Below are positions 25,361 through 34,483 of a DNA stretch of 64,000 bases, piece by piece (within the stretch, counting starts at the first letter, position 1; each line of letters begins with the position of its first letter). Source of the stretch: Spirochaetota bacterium (GTDB lineage Bacteria > Spirochaetota > Spirochaetia > Sphaerochaetales > Sphaerochaetaceae). The translations under genes and the position numbers were made by a program. The stretch covers positions 1 to 64,000 of the forward strand of contig JAEXDQ010000011.1 of NCBI GenBank assembly GCA_023401595.1, in the 5' to 3' direction. Under the pieces are notes generated by a model that saw nothing but the letters and a program-made list of their open reading frames with translations, was not told the origin of the DNA and searched no databases.

Positions 25361-26641
25361 CTATTCCATCATGATATGGAGAATTTCCCGGTCGGTGGTT
25401 TTCATTCCGTCCTTGCCGACCCGGCCGAAGCTTTTGATCGTCGCTTCAACATCCTGTTTTACCAGACCTTCTCCGTCGTTGAACGCCCGGCCTTCCTCCG
25501 TACCCATCTCGAAGCCGAGGATCGCGGCGTCGAGCGCGGAGGATATCTTCGCCGCGCAGGATGGTTTTGCACCGTCGCAGACGATTCCCCCGACATTAGC
25601 CAAGGTGTCTATGATGGTCTTGGAGATAGCGTCATAACGCCCGCCATGGAGATATGAGATGCCGCTGGCTGCGCCGGTGGCGGCGCATACCGCTCCGCAG
25701 AACGCCGACAGGCTCCCGATATACTGCTTCTGATGAATGGCGATAAGATTCGCCACTGTCAACGCCCGGTACAGTTCTTCTGTGGATGCCTGCAGCTCCT
25801 TCGCATATTCGATCACCGGCAACGATACTGTGATTCCTTGGTTTCCGCTTCCTGAATTGATGACGACCGGCATCGGGCATCCGCTCATGCGGGCGTCCGA
25901 ACCTGCGGCGGCCTTCGCCCTGGCCCGGATACGGACGTCGGAGGCGTCGTAGCGTTTGAGCAGCGTCTTGCCGACCCCTATGCCATAGTTGTTGTCCAGG
26001 CCCTCCTGCGCTATCGCCTCGTTGCATGCGATCTGTCGTTCCAGGACCTCCTCCACATCCGCTATCCGTACTTTATCGGCGAACTCGATGATCTTCGCGA
26101 CGGTGAGCTGTCGCCGGGGATCCTCTTCCTCGACCGCCGGCTTTCCGGTCGTACGTAGGCCAGAGAAGACGCACTCGCCGTTTCTCGTGATGCTCGTGAT
26201 ATTCGTATGACTGTTCTCAATGGTGACCGAAGCCTCGTCTTCGCCCTTTCTGGCTTGTACCTTGATGTACAGCGGGGGGACCTTCTCCGCCAAGGAACAG
26301 GTGCAATAGCCGGCGGCGACCAGTTGCTTCGTCCGTTGGATGTCCTCTTGCGTGACTCCCCCCAGCACTTCAAGCTTTTTCACTGGATCGCCGCCGACTA
26401 CGCCCAATGTAGCAGCTACCTCGATGCCGCGTAATCCACCTGCGTTCGGTACTATGACCCCTTTGACATTCTTGACGATGTTTCCGCTGCAGCTGACGAG
26501 AATGCGTTCCGGCATGTCGCCCAACGCTTCCCGCGCTTTCGCCGCCGCATAGGCGATGGCGATCGGTTCAGTGCAACCGAGCGCAGGCTGTAGCTCATGC
26601 TTCAAGATGCCGAGATAGGTATTGTATACGTTTTCTGTCAT
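25361..26641 (-). CDS. L-cysteine desulfidase-like / UPF0597 family protein
   Basis: A 426-residue protein of the UPF0597 (YhaM/CyuA) family, related to the alpha subunit of iron-sulfur L-serine dehydratases. LGCTEPIAIAYAAAK (from about 22), CSGNIVKNVKGVIVPNAGG and CDGAKPSCAAKISSAL carry the conserved cysteines that hold a 4Fe-4S cluster in characterised members. These release sulfide, ammonia and pyruvate from L-cysteine; a related beta-elimination substrate is possible. It follows the M20 peptidase with eight bases between, so peptide cleavage and amino-acid breakdown may be linked. Confidence 0.9.
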   Translation of the reverse strand: MTENVYNTYLGILKHELQPALGCTEPIAIAYAAAKAREALGDMPERILVSCSGNIVKNVKGVIVPNAGGLRGIEVAATLGVVGGDPVKKLEVLGGVTQEDIQRTKQLVAAGYCTCSLAEKVPPLYIKVQARKGEDEASVTIENSHTNITSITRNGECVFSGLRTTGKPAVEEEDPRRQLTVAKIIEFADKVRIADVEEVLERQIACNEAIAQEGLDNNYGIGVGKTLLKRYDASDVRIRARAKAAAGSDARMSGCPMPVVINSGSGNQGITVSLPVIEYAKELQASTEELYRALTVANLIAIHQKQYIGSLSAFCGAVCAATGAASGISYLHGGRYDAISKTIIDTLANVGGIVCDGAKPSCAAKISSALDAAILGFEMGTEEGRAFNDGEGLVKQDVEATIKSFGRVGKDGMKTTDREILHIMME

Positions 26642-26649
26642 GGTTCGTC

Positions 26650-28074
26650 CTATAATGCTTTGTCAATCGCAAGCAAGGCTTGCGCATAAATCTTGATGCC
26701 TTTCTTCATCCGGGGGATGTAGACCGATTCATTCGGTTGATGGGCCCGTCCTTGACCCGCGGGGTACGGCGGATCGATGTTGAGCGACGGAGTTCCCATT
26801 CCGTACGCCACCGCCGGTTGCATCTTGCGGGCGTAGGTGCCGCCGCCCATGATATACGGTCGGTCGTCGGTACCGTGTACCCTGTTCGCGATATCGCACA
26901 GTTCATGTATCATCGGTGACAGCTGCGCCACCGATGCGGGCGAGCATTGGAATTCCGTGAAGGAGAATCCGCCGCCGGTGATATGCTTCCTGATTCTTGT
27001 TTCAAGCTCCGTTGCGTCGGCTGAGACCGGATACCTGACGTTGAACCGGATGGACAGCTTGCCGCCGTTGATTCGGGTTACTGTCAGTACATCGGAGATT
27101 TTCCCCGATTCTTCGTCTTCCAGCGGTACGCCAAGCCCGTTTCCATGGAAGTCTGCCGTAATTGCTCCGATATAGGCTATCAGATCCTTCGCCGGGCCGG
27201 TGACTATTCCGACGGTATCGAGAGCCCTCGCCAGTTGTCCGATAGCATCGACGCCTCCGTCCGGGAACGCCGTGTGCCTGGCCTTTCCCAAAGAGGCGAC
27301 GACGATGCCGTCTGTACCGACCGGCCGGGCGGTGATGCCGCAAAAGCCGTTCAATAGCTTTGCCGTCTCCGCAGGGGATGCCACGGGGGAGAGCTCCGCC
27401 GTGGCGGACGCGGCGATGCTCGCCCCGCGGTCGCCGGCGGTGAAGGAACGGAGGTTCGTATCGCCGACAGGGGCTTCCGCTTCAAATTTCATGCTCCCTT
27501 TCTCCCCGTAGCAGACCGGGAAGCCTGCGTCGGGTACGAGCGTGAAGTCGGGTAGGGGACGATGTTCCACCAGATAGTCCATGTCGTACATGCCGATTTC
27601 TTCGGCGCTCCCGACATAGAGGTTCACATTGTTCTGTAGCGTGATGCCATGTTCCTGAAGATACCTGAGCGCGAACAGGACGGCGATCGTCGCCCCTTTG
27701 TTGTCGGTGGAGCCGCGTCCTGTCAGCCAGTCGCCGTTTTTCCACAGGGTGTAGGGGTCTCGTAGCCAATCCCCTTCCGGTGGTACGACATCGCCATGGC
27801 AAGCTATGCCGATGGTCTTGCAATCCGGTTGGAAGACTCGTGCGCCCGGTAGGGTTCCGATCACTACCCGCTTGTCTACGTCGTCCGTCGCCAAGGCGTA
27901 ACGGCGCATCGTCCGTTCCATGAAATCCAATGCGTCGGCGCAAGCTTTGCCGAACGGAAAACCGTCTTCTTCAGGTTTCGCGACGCTGGGAATGGCTACA
28001 TAGTCGGTCAATAACGAGATATATTCATCGAAGTGTTTTTCAATCCACACATCCATTTCCTGTTCGTCAATCAT
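26650..28074 (-). CDS. M20-family (PepV-like) dipeptidase/deacylase, paralogue 1
   Basis: A 474-residue zinc peptidase. The metal ligand region CHGDVVPPEGDW, the second ligand motif GRGSTDNKGATIAVL and the catalytic glutamate in GSAEEIGMYDMD are all present, and the C-terminal histidine lies in GGGTYARKM. The ATG at 28074 is eight bases after GGAGG; two earlier in-frame starts have no ribosome site. It is closely similar along its length to the protein at 30841-32271, so the pair arose by duplication, with two other genes now between. Substrate is likely a dipeptide or N-acyl amino acid. Confidence 0.92.
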   Translation of the reverse strand: MIDEQEMDVWIEKHFDEYISLLTDYVAIPSVAKPEEDGFPFGKACADALDFMERTMRRYALATDDVDKRVVIGTLPGARVFQPDCKTIGIACHGDVVPPEGDWLRDPYTLWKNGDWLTGRGSTDNKGATIAVLFALRYLQEHGITLQNNVNLYVGSAEEIGMYDMDYLVEHRPLPDFTLVPDAGFPVCYGEKGSMKFEAEAPVGDTNLRSFTAGDRGASIAASATAELSPVASPAETAKLLNGFCGITARPVGTDGIVVASLGKARHTAFPDGGVDAIGQLARALDTVGIVTGPAKDLIAYIGAITADFHGNGLGVPLEDEESGKISDVLTVTRINGGKLSIRFNVRYPVSADATELETRIRKHITGGGFSFTEFQCSPASVAQLSPMIHELCDIANRVHGTDDRPYIMGGGTYARKMQPAVAYGMGTPSLNIDPPYPAGQGRAHQPNESVYIPRMKKGIKIYAQALLAIDKAL

Positions 28075-28178
28075 TCCAAACGCCTCCATTGTCCGGCTGG
28101 CTTCAGCACGTCGGCCCCCATCGACGTCGCATTGACGTCGCATTGCCGAAGCGTCCCTATCGTACCGCCATCCTGCCG

Positions 28179-29357
28179 TTATCGTATCCGCGCCGTTTTT
28201 CCCGTCCAGTCAGTTTCCAAGGCGGCGAGCAGCAAGGGTGCGACCCCCTGCCAGTTGTCCTGGACGATGGGCTCCTTCGTACAATAGTACATGAACGTTC
28301 CATCCCTGTAGGGGAGGCTGTCTTCCGCCCTTCCAAGACCCGCCCCGCGGCAGATTGAATGGAGATGGAGATAACCTTCATCATCTACTGTCACCTTGTC
28401 CCTCAGGAGTCCTTCGTAACCAATTGTTCCGGTCTTGCGGTACGAGTTCCTCTGTTCTTCGGGTAAAGCATCCGCGATTCTGGCAAGTTTCAGCAAGAAG
28501 TAGGAGAACATGGCGGAACAGGAGCTTTCCAGATAGTTGTATCGCCGTCCGCCTTGATCCATGACTTGCCACCAGAGTCCCGAAGTATCCTGCCAGCGGA
28601 GCAACGCTTGGGCGATGGATACCGCCAAGCCGGCAAGAACGCCGCGTTGTTCCTGAAATTCCCCGTTTTGTGCCAGATAGCTGAGTACATCGACCAACGC
28701 CATGCAGTACCAGCCCAAGGCCCGGCCCCAGACGCAGGGGGCGCGGCCGGTTTCTTTATCCGCCCAGGGCATCTGCCGGGATTCGTCCCATGCATGGAAC
28801 AGGAGTCCCGTCCGTTCATCGTACGTATGCTCGTAGACAAGCGTGAACTGCGACACCAAGTCGTCGATAGCTTCAAGTTTTTTGGCCGGAGACAGGTATC
28901 TGCACGCGTAGCGGGCCTTGAGCGCCCCCTGCATGTATAATCCGTCAAGCCACATCTGGTTCGGATACCGGCCCTTGTGCCAATAGCCGCCCGATTGGGT
29001 CCGTGGTTGCCGTTCCAGTTGAAGCTGGAAATGGTCCAGGGCCTTCTTGTATTTCTCCTGATGTGTGTCATCGTACAGGTCGAACAAGGCTTTTCCCGGC
29101 GCGCTCATGTCGAGGCTGTATTGGTCGATGTCATAGACATCGACCGTACCGTCTTCATGGACCAGAGTGTCGAACTGCTGCGCGACCCAATCCTGCCATG
29201 CCGGATGTCCTGTAGCCTTTCCTGCCTTGTATATGCATTCGAGGCCAAGGCCATCGACATAATTCCAGCCCAGGGCTTGGGTGTCGCGGCTATGTATCAT
29301 GGAAACGGCAAGCCGTTCCGCCGTAGTCGTCTGTGAACTGTCGCGCATGTCGTTCAT
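28179..29357 (-). CDS. GH105-family unsaturated uronyl (rhamnogalacturonyl) hydrolase, YteR/YesR-like
   Basis: A 392-residue protein with the alpha/alpha-barrel pattern of glycoside hydrolase family 105. QMWLDGLYMQGAL holds the catalytic aspartate (the WxDxLxM motif), and CVWGRALGWYCMALVDVL and GLWWQVMDQGG are family hallmarks. These enzymes remove an unsaturated uronic acid from oligosaccharides left by pectin or glycosaminoglycan lyases. No signal peptide, so it acts in the cytoplasm. GGAGG lies ten bases before ATG 29357; ATG 29387 is a weaker alternative. Its neighbours (M20 peptidases, URO-D-like protein) are not typical of pectin loci. Confidence 0.9.
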   Translation of the reverse strand: MNDMRDSSQTTTAERLAVSMIHSRDTQALGWNYVDGLGLECIYKAGKATGHPAWQDWVAQQFDTLVHEDGTVDVYDIDQYSLDMSAPGKALFDLYDDTHQEKYKKALDHFQLQLERQPRTQSGGYWHKGRYPNQMWLDGLYMQGALKARYACRYLSPAKKLEAIDDLVSQFTLVYEHTYDERTGLLFHAWDESRQMPWADKETGRAPCVWGRALGWYCMALVDVLSYLAQNGEFQEQRGVLAGLAVSIAQALLRWQDTSGLWWQVMDQGGRRYNYLESSCSAMFSYFLLKLARIADALPEEQRNSYRKTGTIGYEGLLRDKVTVDDEGYLHLHSICRGAGLGRAEDSLPYRDGTFMYYCTKEPIVQDNWQGVAPLLLAALETDWTGKTARIR

Positions 29358-29447
29358 GATCCGGGCCCCTCCGTATACCGTCAGCATCCTGTGGGTTTTC
29401 TTGATGGCGTCTTCTCAGGATCGCTGTTTCGTTGTCCTGTACAATCT

Positions 29448-30413
29448 CTACCGTTGGTCCCGTGCGGCCATGACGGCGGTCCTGATACGGGAGTGGGGGA
29501 TATCCGTCGGCAACGTGCAGTCGGCGCCGAGAATGAATTTCTTGCCTTCCATCTCCTTGACGATACGGTGTACCGCCTCGGACAGCTCCTGCTCCGTACC
29601 ATCGACGAGGACTCCGCTCCTGTTGGCCAGACCTCCCATGATCGTTTTGTCCGGGAATATCTTCATGCCCTCTTCCATGCTGATTCCGTTTTCATAGATG
29701 CCCCAGTTTACGATGTCGCAGGAGTCCGCATAATCTATGAAACGGTTGATGTCGAGGTTCTTTTTGCACATATGCAGGACTACGGGCTTTCCCATCCCCT
29801 TGCAGACGTTCATGATCTGCAGGTCGTACGGTTTGAGTACCGTGGCGAATTCTTCATCGGTGTAGATGTTTTTCTCGCCGCCGAGCGCCGCATAGTAGAT
29901 ACCGTCGGCCCCCGCTTTGATCACCTCTTCGACCATGTAGCATTGTGATTCCGCAATACGTTTCGTCGCATCGAGGTAGACTTGCGGGTTGGCTCTGTAA
30001 TGTTCAAGCTGGATAGCCCTGATGTCATACAACGCCTGATATTGCGGACGCATCGGGTGTACCATCGATGCGCAGATGCCATGGATCGTGCAGAAGCAGG
30101 GGGCGTCCTCCTGATAGGAGTCCCTGATGCGCTTGACGAAATCCGCCTGTGCGGTAATGAACGCGTCGTGTCTGGTGTAGGTCGGAATCTTCTTCCAATC
30201 GTCCGGACGGGAGATGCCGCTGACGCTTGGCGTCTGGTTCTCGTTCATCACTTTCATGATGTCCACATCGGTTTCCTTGAAGAAATCAAGATGGGCTTTG
30301 ATCCCAGCTTCTCCTTGTTTGACTTCAGCGGGGAAATGGAGGGAGAAGCTGGATGGAATCGCATCCGGCTTCCTTCCTTCGATGACCGCCATGACTCTTT
30401 CACGTTTATTCAT
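29448..30413 (-). CDS. uroporphyrinogen decarboxylase (URO-D)-like protein, MtaA/CmuA group
   Basis: A 321-residue URO-D-fold protein. It has the TIM-barrel pattern (MNKRERVMAVIEGRKPDAIP, ADGIYYAALGGEKN, PVVLHMCKKNLDINRFID, IMGGLANRSG, FILGADCTLP), where histidine and cysteine residues recall zinc-dependent methyltransferases acting on corrinoid or coenzyme thiols. It is shorter than true HemE and no haem genes are nearby, so haem synthesis is unlikely. Its promoter carries operator-like site B. No corrinoid protein gene is in the cluster. Substrate unknown. Confidence 0.87.
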   Translation of the reverse strand: MNKRERVMAVIEGRKPDAIPSSFSLHFPAEVKQGEAGIKAHLDFFKETDVDIMKVMNENQTPSVSGISRPDDWKKIPTYTRHDAFITAQADFVKRIRDSYQEDAPCFCTIHGICASMVHPMRPQYQALYDIRAIQLEHYRANPQVYLDATKRIAESQCYMVEEVIKAGADGIYYAALGGEKNIYTDEEFATVLKPYDLQIMNVCKGMGKPVVLHMCKKNLDINRFIDYADSCDIVNWGIYENGISMEEGMKIFPDKTIMGGLANRSGVLVDGTEQELSEAVHRIVKEMEGKKFILGADCTLPTDIPHSRIRTAVMAARDQR

Positions 30414-30439
30414 ATGAGATACCTCTGGTTATGGTTTTG

Positions 30440-30467
30440 TAATATCTTAGTAATATCTTAAAGGAAT
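30440..30467. promoter_or_regulatory. GntR operator-like site B (tandem 11-bp half sites)
   Basis: TAATATCTTAG (30440-30450) is followed directly by TAATATCTTAAAGG, giving two head-to-tail copies with an 11-bp period. TAGTAATATCTTAAAGGAAT (30448-30467) lies 35-54 bases before the URO-D-like start. Confidence 0.75.
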
Positions 30468-30840
30468 ACTATCATGCTCTGCCGTGGAACACAAGGCTAA
30501 AATGAAAAAGTTTTGAACTCTTGCGGGTGTCTGGCAGGGTTTTATGAACCCATATTCCTTGATGGGAGCTTCCTCGCTTGCTGAAAGAGGTGAGGGAGGT
30601 GAGGGGCTCCCTACGAGGTGACCGGCCCGCCTATGATGGGTGAGTTTACCTCCAGCGGCAAGCCAACCTCCAACGGCAAGCTTGTCTACGAGGAAGAGCC
30701 CCCTGGGCAAGCTCTGTCAGGAAATGGCGACGCCGCACGGCCGAAAGTCGAGACCTTTCCCGGTTTGTCGGTTCTCAGTCAAAACCGGGAAGGCTGTCCG
30801 TAAGCCATGGTGAAGGCGACCTCTTCGCCATGATGTCCTG
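30468..30840. other. gene-free stretch between the second M20 gene and the URO-D-like gene
   Basis: About 370 bases. The rightward frame 30618-30803 would give 61 residues with no recognisable domain and no ribosome site. At 30757-30791 TTCCCGGTTT pairs perfectly with AAACCGGGAA around a 15-base loop; without a T-run it may be a weak terminator for the leftward M20 gene or a repeat arm. The stretch could be a decayed gene; I cannot identify it. Confidence 0.45.
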
Positions 30841-32271
30841 TCATAAAGCTTCATCGACTGCGAGCAATGCCTTTACATAGATTTTCATCCCTTTCTTCAT
30901 GCGGGGGATGTAGACGGATTCGTTCGGCTGATGCGCCCGCCCCTGCCCGGCGGGGTATGGAGGCGGAGTATTCTTCGACGGGGTTCCCATCCCATAGGCA
31001 ATGGCGTTCGGAAGCTTTCTCGCGTAGGTTCCTCCTGCCATGATATATGGCGGATCGTCCGTTTCATGTACCTCGTTCGCAATGTCGTTGAGCTTTTGGA
31101 GCAATGGGGTGACCGGGACATAGGTCGGTGTGCGTCCTGTCATGGACATGCAGGACCATCCGGCGTCCTGCAGCAGTTTCTTGATGGTATCCTGCATGTG
31201 CGGGACATCGGCGGTAACAGGGTGACAGATTCCAAACTTGATCCAAAGCTTTCCTTCCCGAACCCGGATGACCGTCAGCACAGAAGTCAGTCTGCCCGAT
31301 ACATCGTCCTCACAGGCGATTCCCAGCCCGGTACCATAGAAGTCTTCGGTGAATCGGCCGATATCGGCAATGAGTTTTCCCGCTCTGCCTGTGACGATTC
31401 CCGTCCGGTCCAGCGTACGTGCCAGCTGACCTATCGCATCCAGCCCTTCCTGCGGATACGCCGTGTGTCTTGCTTTACCCACGGAGCTTACCCTGACGAT
31501 ACCGTTCTCCATGGTCGCCGTGATATTCTCACAAGCATTCAGCATGCCTATCTTGCCAGCGTCCTCGCTTCTGATTTCGGCGGTCGCATGATCGGCAACG
31601 CTCGCGCCACGCTCGCCTGCTGTAAAGGAGATCAGATTTCCGTCCGTAAGCTCCGCTTCGGCCTCGAACCTCATGCTCCCTTTTTCCCCATGGGCGACTG
31701 GAAAACCGGAATCCGGTACCATGGTGAAGTCGGGGGCGGAACGATGCTCCAGAACATAATCCATGTCCTGCATGCCGATCTCTTCCGCGCTGCCGACGAA
31801 CAGCTGCACATCGTTTTTCAGCCGGATGCCCTGTTCCTTGAGAAAACGGATGGCGAACAGCGTCGCGATGGTAGCGCCCTTGTTGTCAGTGGAACCGCGT
31901 CCGGTCAGCCAGTCGTCGCCGTTCCTCCATAGCTCAAAAGGATTCCTGTCCCATTCGCCCTCCGGGGGGACTACATCTCCATGACAGGCGATTCCGATGC
32001 GTTTTGTACCGGAAGTTCCTTTCAGCGTTCCTATGACCGCACGGGTGTCAACGTTGTCCGTCTCCAGTCCATAGCGCTGCATCAGGTCCTCTATGAACGA
32101 GAGCATATCGGCGCAACCCTTGCCGAACGGCAGACCGTCCGCATCGGGGGTCGCGACGCTGGGGAAGGAGACGTATTGAGTCAATACCCTGACGTATTCA
32201 TCAAAATGCATGTCCATCCATTCGTCTATGGCTTTGTCTGATATCCGGTCGTTGAAATCCTGATTGTTCAT
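30841..32271 (-). CDS. M20-family (PepV-like) dipeptidase/deacylase, paralogue 2
   Basis: A 476-residue zinc peptidase with CHGDVVPPEGEWDRNPFEL, GRGSTDNKGATIATL, GSAEEIGMQDMD and the C-terminal GGTYARKLPNAIAYGMGTP. It is a full-length paralogue of the protein at 26650-28074; both end in near-identical RAHQPNESVYIPRMKKG segments. AGGAG lies just before the ATG. It follows the solute-binding protein gene across a strong hairpin terminator, so only a part of transcripts may reach it. It probably hydrolyses a peptide or acylated amino acid taken up by the local system. Confidence 0.92.
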   Translation of the reverse strand: MNNQDFNDRISDKAIDEWMDMHFDEYVRVLTQYVSFPSVATPDADGLPFGKGCADMLSFIEDLMQRYGLETDNVDTRAVIGTLKGTSGTKRIGIACHGDVVPPEGEWDRNPFELWRNGDDWLTGRGSTDNKGATIATLFAIRFLKEQGIRLKNDVQLFVGSAEEIGMQDMDYVLEHRSAPDFTMVPDSGFPVAHGEKGSMRFEAEAELTDGNLISFTAGERGASVADHATAEIRSEDAGKIGMLNACENITATMENGIVRVSSVGKARHTAYPQEGLDAIGQLARTLDRTGIVTGRAGKLIADIGRFTEDFYGTGLGIACEDDVSGRLTSVLTVIRVREGKLWIKFGICHPVTADVPHMQDTIKKLLQDAGWSCMSMTGRTPTYVPVTPLLQKLNDIANEVHETDDPPYIMAGGTYARKLPNAIAYGMGTPSKNTPPPYPAGQGRAHQPNESVYIPRMKKGMKIYVKALLAVDEAL

Positions 32272-32294
32272 AGGCTCCTCTTCATGAAAAATAT

Positions 32295-32325
32295 ACCCCT
32301 CCGCCGCAAGGTGCGACAGAGGGGT
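32295..32325 (-). terminator. intrinsic terminator/attenuator after the solute-binding protein gene
   Basis: ACCCCTC (32295-32301) pairs with GAGGGGT (32319-32325); reading left the stem is followed by ATATTTTTC. It would end most SBP transcripts and reduce flow into the M20 gene. Confidence 0.8.
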
Positions 32326-32342
32326 GCGCCGTAGAAGAATCT

Positions 32343-33923
32343 CTACTGCAGGATACCAAGTTCAGTAGCCGCCTTGATGCCGGCTTCTTCCCAAGCCTTG
32401 CCGCCCATGGCGTCGAAATCGGCGATGAACTTCTTCCAGCTCTCTTCGTTGAGCGGCTTGTTGCCACGGACGAATTCGACCAGGGTCTGTTCATAGAAAC
32501 GCTTGATGTCTGAATTCGGGAGCGGCAGCAAATCCACGCCGTCCTGTTTATTCCAAGGCTTTGTCTGCATTTCCCGCAGAACCTCAAGCGAACTCATCGG
32601 CTTTTTGGAAATGGCCGTCACGTAGGAGGGATAACGGGATTTGAGTTCGGCGTCGCCCCAGTAGAAAGCCAGACCCTTGAGCTGCAGCAACGGCTGGATT
32701 TCAGCCTTTGTAAAACCCTTTGAAGGATCAGGCAGCCCTGCGACGGTCGGTACGCCGTCTTCGCCGAGGATGAAGTTGACGCCTTCCTGTCCCCAGCCGA
32801 TCGCATAGTAGCCGTCGCCGCTCATCCATTCGAGCAAGCGGGCGATCGCCTCTTTCTTGCCTTCCTTGGCGGCTCTGGCCGATACGGCGATGACTCCGCT
32901 GTTGACAGTGGTGTAGACGCCCACGGAAGATTTTCCTTCCGGCCCTACCGGCGGATCGATGACGATCCACTCGCCGTCGGGGAAGTTCTTGTCGAACGGC
33001 GCATAGTTGCTCTCAGCCGCATAGGAAGCATGCTGTTCTCTCATGATACCGAACTTGCCCTGCTTCCACGCCGCTTTCCAATCGTCCTTCTTGTAGGTGA
33101 GCCAGTTTGGATCCATGACTCCTTCTTCCACCATCCGGCGGAGGTAGGACATGGCGTCGTAGAATTCTGGCTTGCGGATATTCAGCCCCGCGTCATCCTT
33201 GGAGAGATTCCAAGTTCCCGCTACGCCGTAGGCGCCGAAGAACGGCATGACACGGCGGCCGAGCCCTTCTTCACGAGCGGTTATCTCGATGAAGCATCCA
33301 TATCCATAGGTATCATCCTTGCCGTTGCCATCGGGATCCTGATATGTGAACGCCTTCATGACTTCCATGTAGTCGTCCAGCGTCACAGGGATGTCAAGTC
33401 CGAGCTTGTCCAGCCAGTCCTTGCGGATCAGGATGCCTTCATTCTTGGTGATGTCCCCGGACGATGCCGTGAAACCATAGCAATTCCCATTGATGGTCGC
33501 ATAGGTCTTGCTATCCTGGTTGTACATCTTCTCCGTTCTGCCGGGCATCATGGCGAACATGTCGTTGACGGGGGCGAGCAGTCCTTGTTTGACGAGGTTG
33601 ACCATGACCGGACGGCTGATGGACATCATGTCGGGCAGGTTGTTCGCGGCGCCGGCGACGTTCATTTTTGAATCGCGGTCTTCCGCGCTGGAAGGCAGCG
33701 GGGAAAGCTGCAGGTCGATGTTCAATTCGTTTCTGATGATGTCATAGACGAACCAGTCTTTCGGTGGAGAACCTGCTTCGACGATAGCTGGGTTGTACCA
33801 GAAGGTGATGGTGACAGGCTCGTCCGCTTTCGCGGAGGCTTGCTGTTCTCCAGCGCCTTGGGCCATCAGCGACATCGAGAGTACGCAAAGCAAAACGCAG
33901 ATCAGGCTGATGCTTTTTTTCAT
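32343..33923 (-). CDS. LplA/YtcQ-type extracellular solute-binding protein, orphan
   Basis: A 526-residue secreted protein of family 1 solute-binding proteins (lipoprotein LipO/LplA type), though it has an ordinary Sec signal (cleavage near AQG, residues 20-23) and no lipobox. VTITFWYNPAIVEAGSPPKDW, the calcium-site-like loop DPDGNGKDDTYG, and RLLEWMSGDGYYAIGWGQEG are typical of those binding oligosaccharides for LplB/YtcP permeases. Neither permease is next to it, so it must use a transporter encoded elsewhere. Operator-like site C precedes it. Oligo-uronides cleaved by the GH105 enzyme are a fair guess for the ligand. Confidence 0.9.
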   Translation of the reverse strand: MKKSISLICVLLCVLSMSLMAQGAGEQQASAKADEPVTITFWYNPAIVEAGSPPKDWFVYDIIRNELNIDLQLSPLPSSAEDRDSKMNVAGAANNLPDMMSISRPVMVNLVKQGLLAPVNDMFAMMPGRTEKMYNQDSKTYATINGNCYGFTASSGDITKNEGILIRKDWLDKLGLDIPVTLDDYMEVMKAFTYQDPDGNGKDDTYGYGCFIEITAREEGLGRRVMPFFGAYGVAGTWNLSKDDAGLNIRKPEFYDAMSYLRRMVEEGVMDPNWLTYKKDDWKAAWKQGKFGIMREQHASYAAESNYAPFDKNFPDGEWIVIDPPVGPEGKSSVGVYTTVNSGVIAVSARAAKEGKKEAIARLLEWMSGDGYYAIGWGQEGVNFILGEDGVPTVAGLPDPSKGFTKAEIQPLLQLKGLAFYWGDAELKSRYPSYVTAISKKPMSSLEVLREMQTKPWNKQDGVDLLPLPNSDIKRFYEQTLVEFVRGNKPLNEESWKKFIADFDAMGGKAWEEAGIKAATELGILQ

Positions 33924-33964
33924 GTCTTCTCCTCATGGATGATCCGTCATATAACGGATATCTT

Positions 33965-33992
33965 TAATATATTAGTAATATCTTAAAAAGAT
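33965..33992. promoter_or_regulatory. GntR operator-like site C (tandem 11-bp half sites)
   Basis: TAATATATTAG (33965-33975) is followed directly by TAATATCTTAAA. TAGTAATATCTTAAAAAGAT (33973-33992) shares its first 15 bases with site B and lies 50-69 bases before the solute-binding protein start. Confidence 0.74.
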
Positions 33993-34483
33993 GCTAACAC
34001 AAAATTCTGTACAGCACAAGCAATTTTTTTCGAAATTCATTGGCTTGCAGGTATCGTACATGTTTTTCCTCGCCCGGATGTCGTATTCGCGCTCTACACG
34101 GTAAACATCAAGCCCTTCAGGCGCTTCTGGTGACATACAAGTATTTTTGTTTTCACCCCATGGTCTCTGGATGGGATGCATGGTTCCATGCGTCCAAAGC
34201 TTTGCCGGTGGCTTAGGCAATCGGATCTCTCAGGATGAATCGCGATGCCGAGGAGCGGACAGGGGGGGCAGGAGCGGCAGAGGTGGGCAGGGTGGGCAGG
34301 GGGGCCGACGTTTGGCTGCTGTTACAGGCATGAACTTCGGTAGTCCGACATGCTTTCCATGGGGTACGTCGTGGTCGCGGATACAAATTCCGATATCCAG
34401 TCGGGAACGGCACAAGGACAATCAACCACATTCTGCATGTATTTGTTTTGAACTACCTGTCTTTTTAGTAGCCAGCCGGAGGA
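33993..34483. other. gene-free stretch of about 490 bases
   Basis: No supportable gene. A G-rich low-complexity run covers about 34255-34310. A strong hairpin, GGATGCATGG (34174-34183) with CCATGCGTCC (34186-34195), has no T-run. Short frames on both strands are rich in Pro, Arg and Ser as expected from non-coding DNA. Confidence 0.5.

Noticed and set aside
29448..30413. True HemE (haem synthesis)
   Set aside because: The protein is URO-D-like but no haem gene is near and the family has many methyltransferase-like members; the general name is safer.
30618..30803. Rightward 61-codon frame
   Set aside because: No ribosome site and no recognised domain; kept only as part of a gene-free stretch.
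34213..34431. Proline-rich frames at 34.2-34.4 kb
   Set aside because: They come from a G-rich low-complexity run and differ by frame without any start context.
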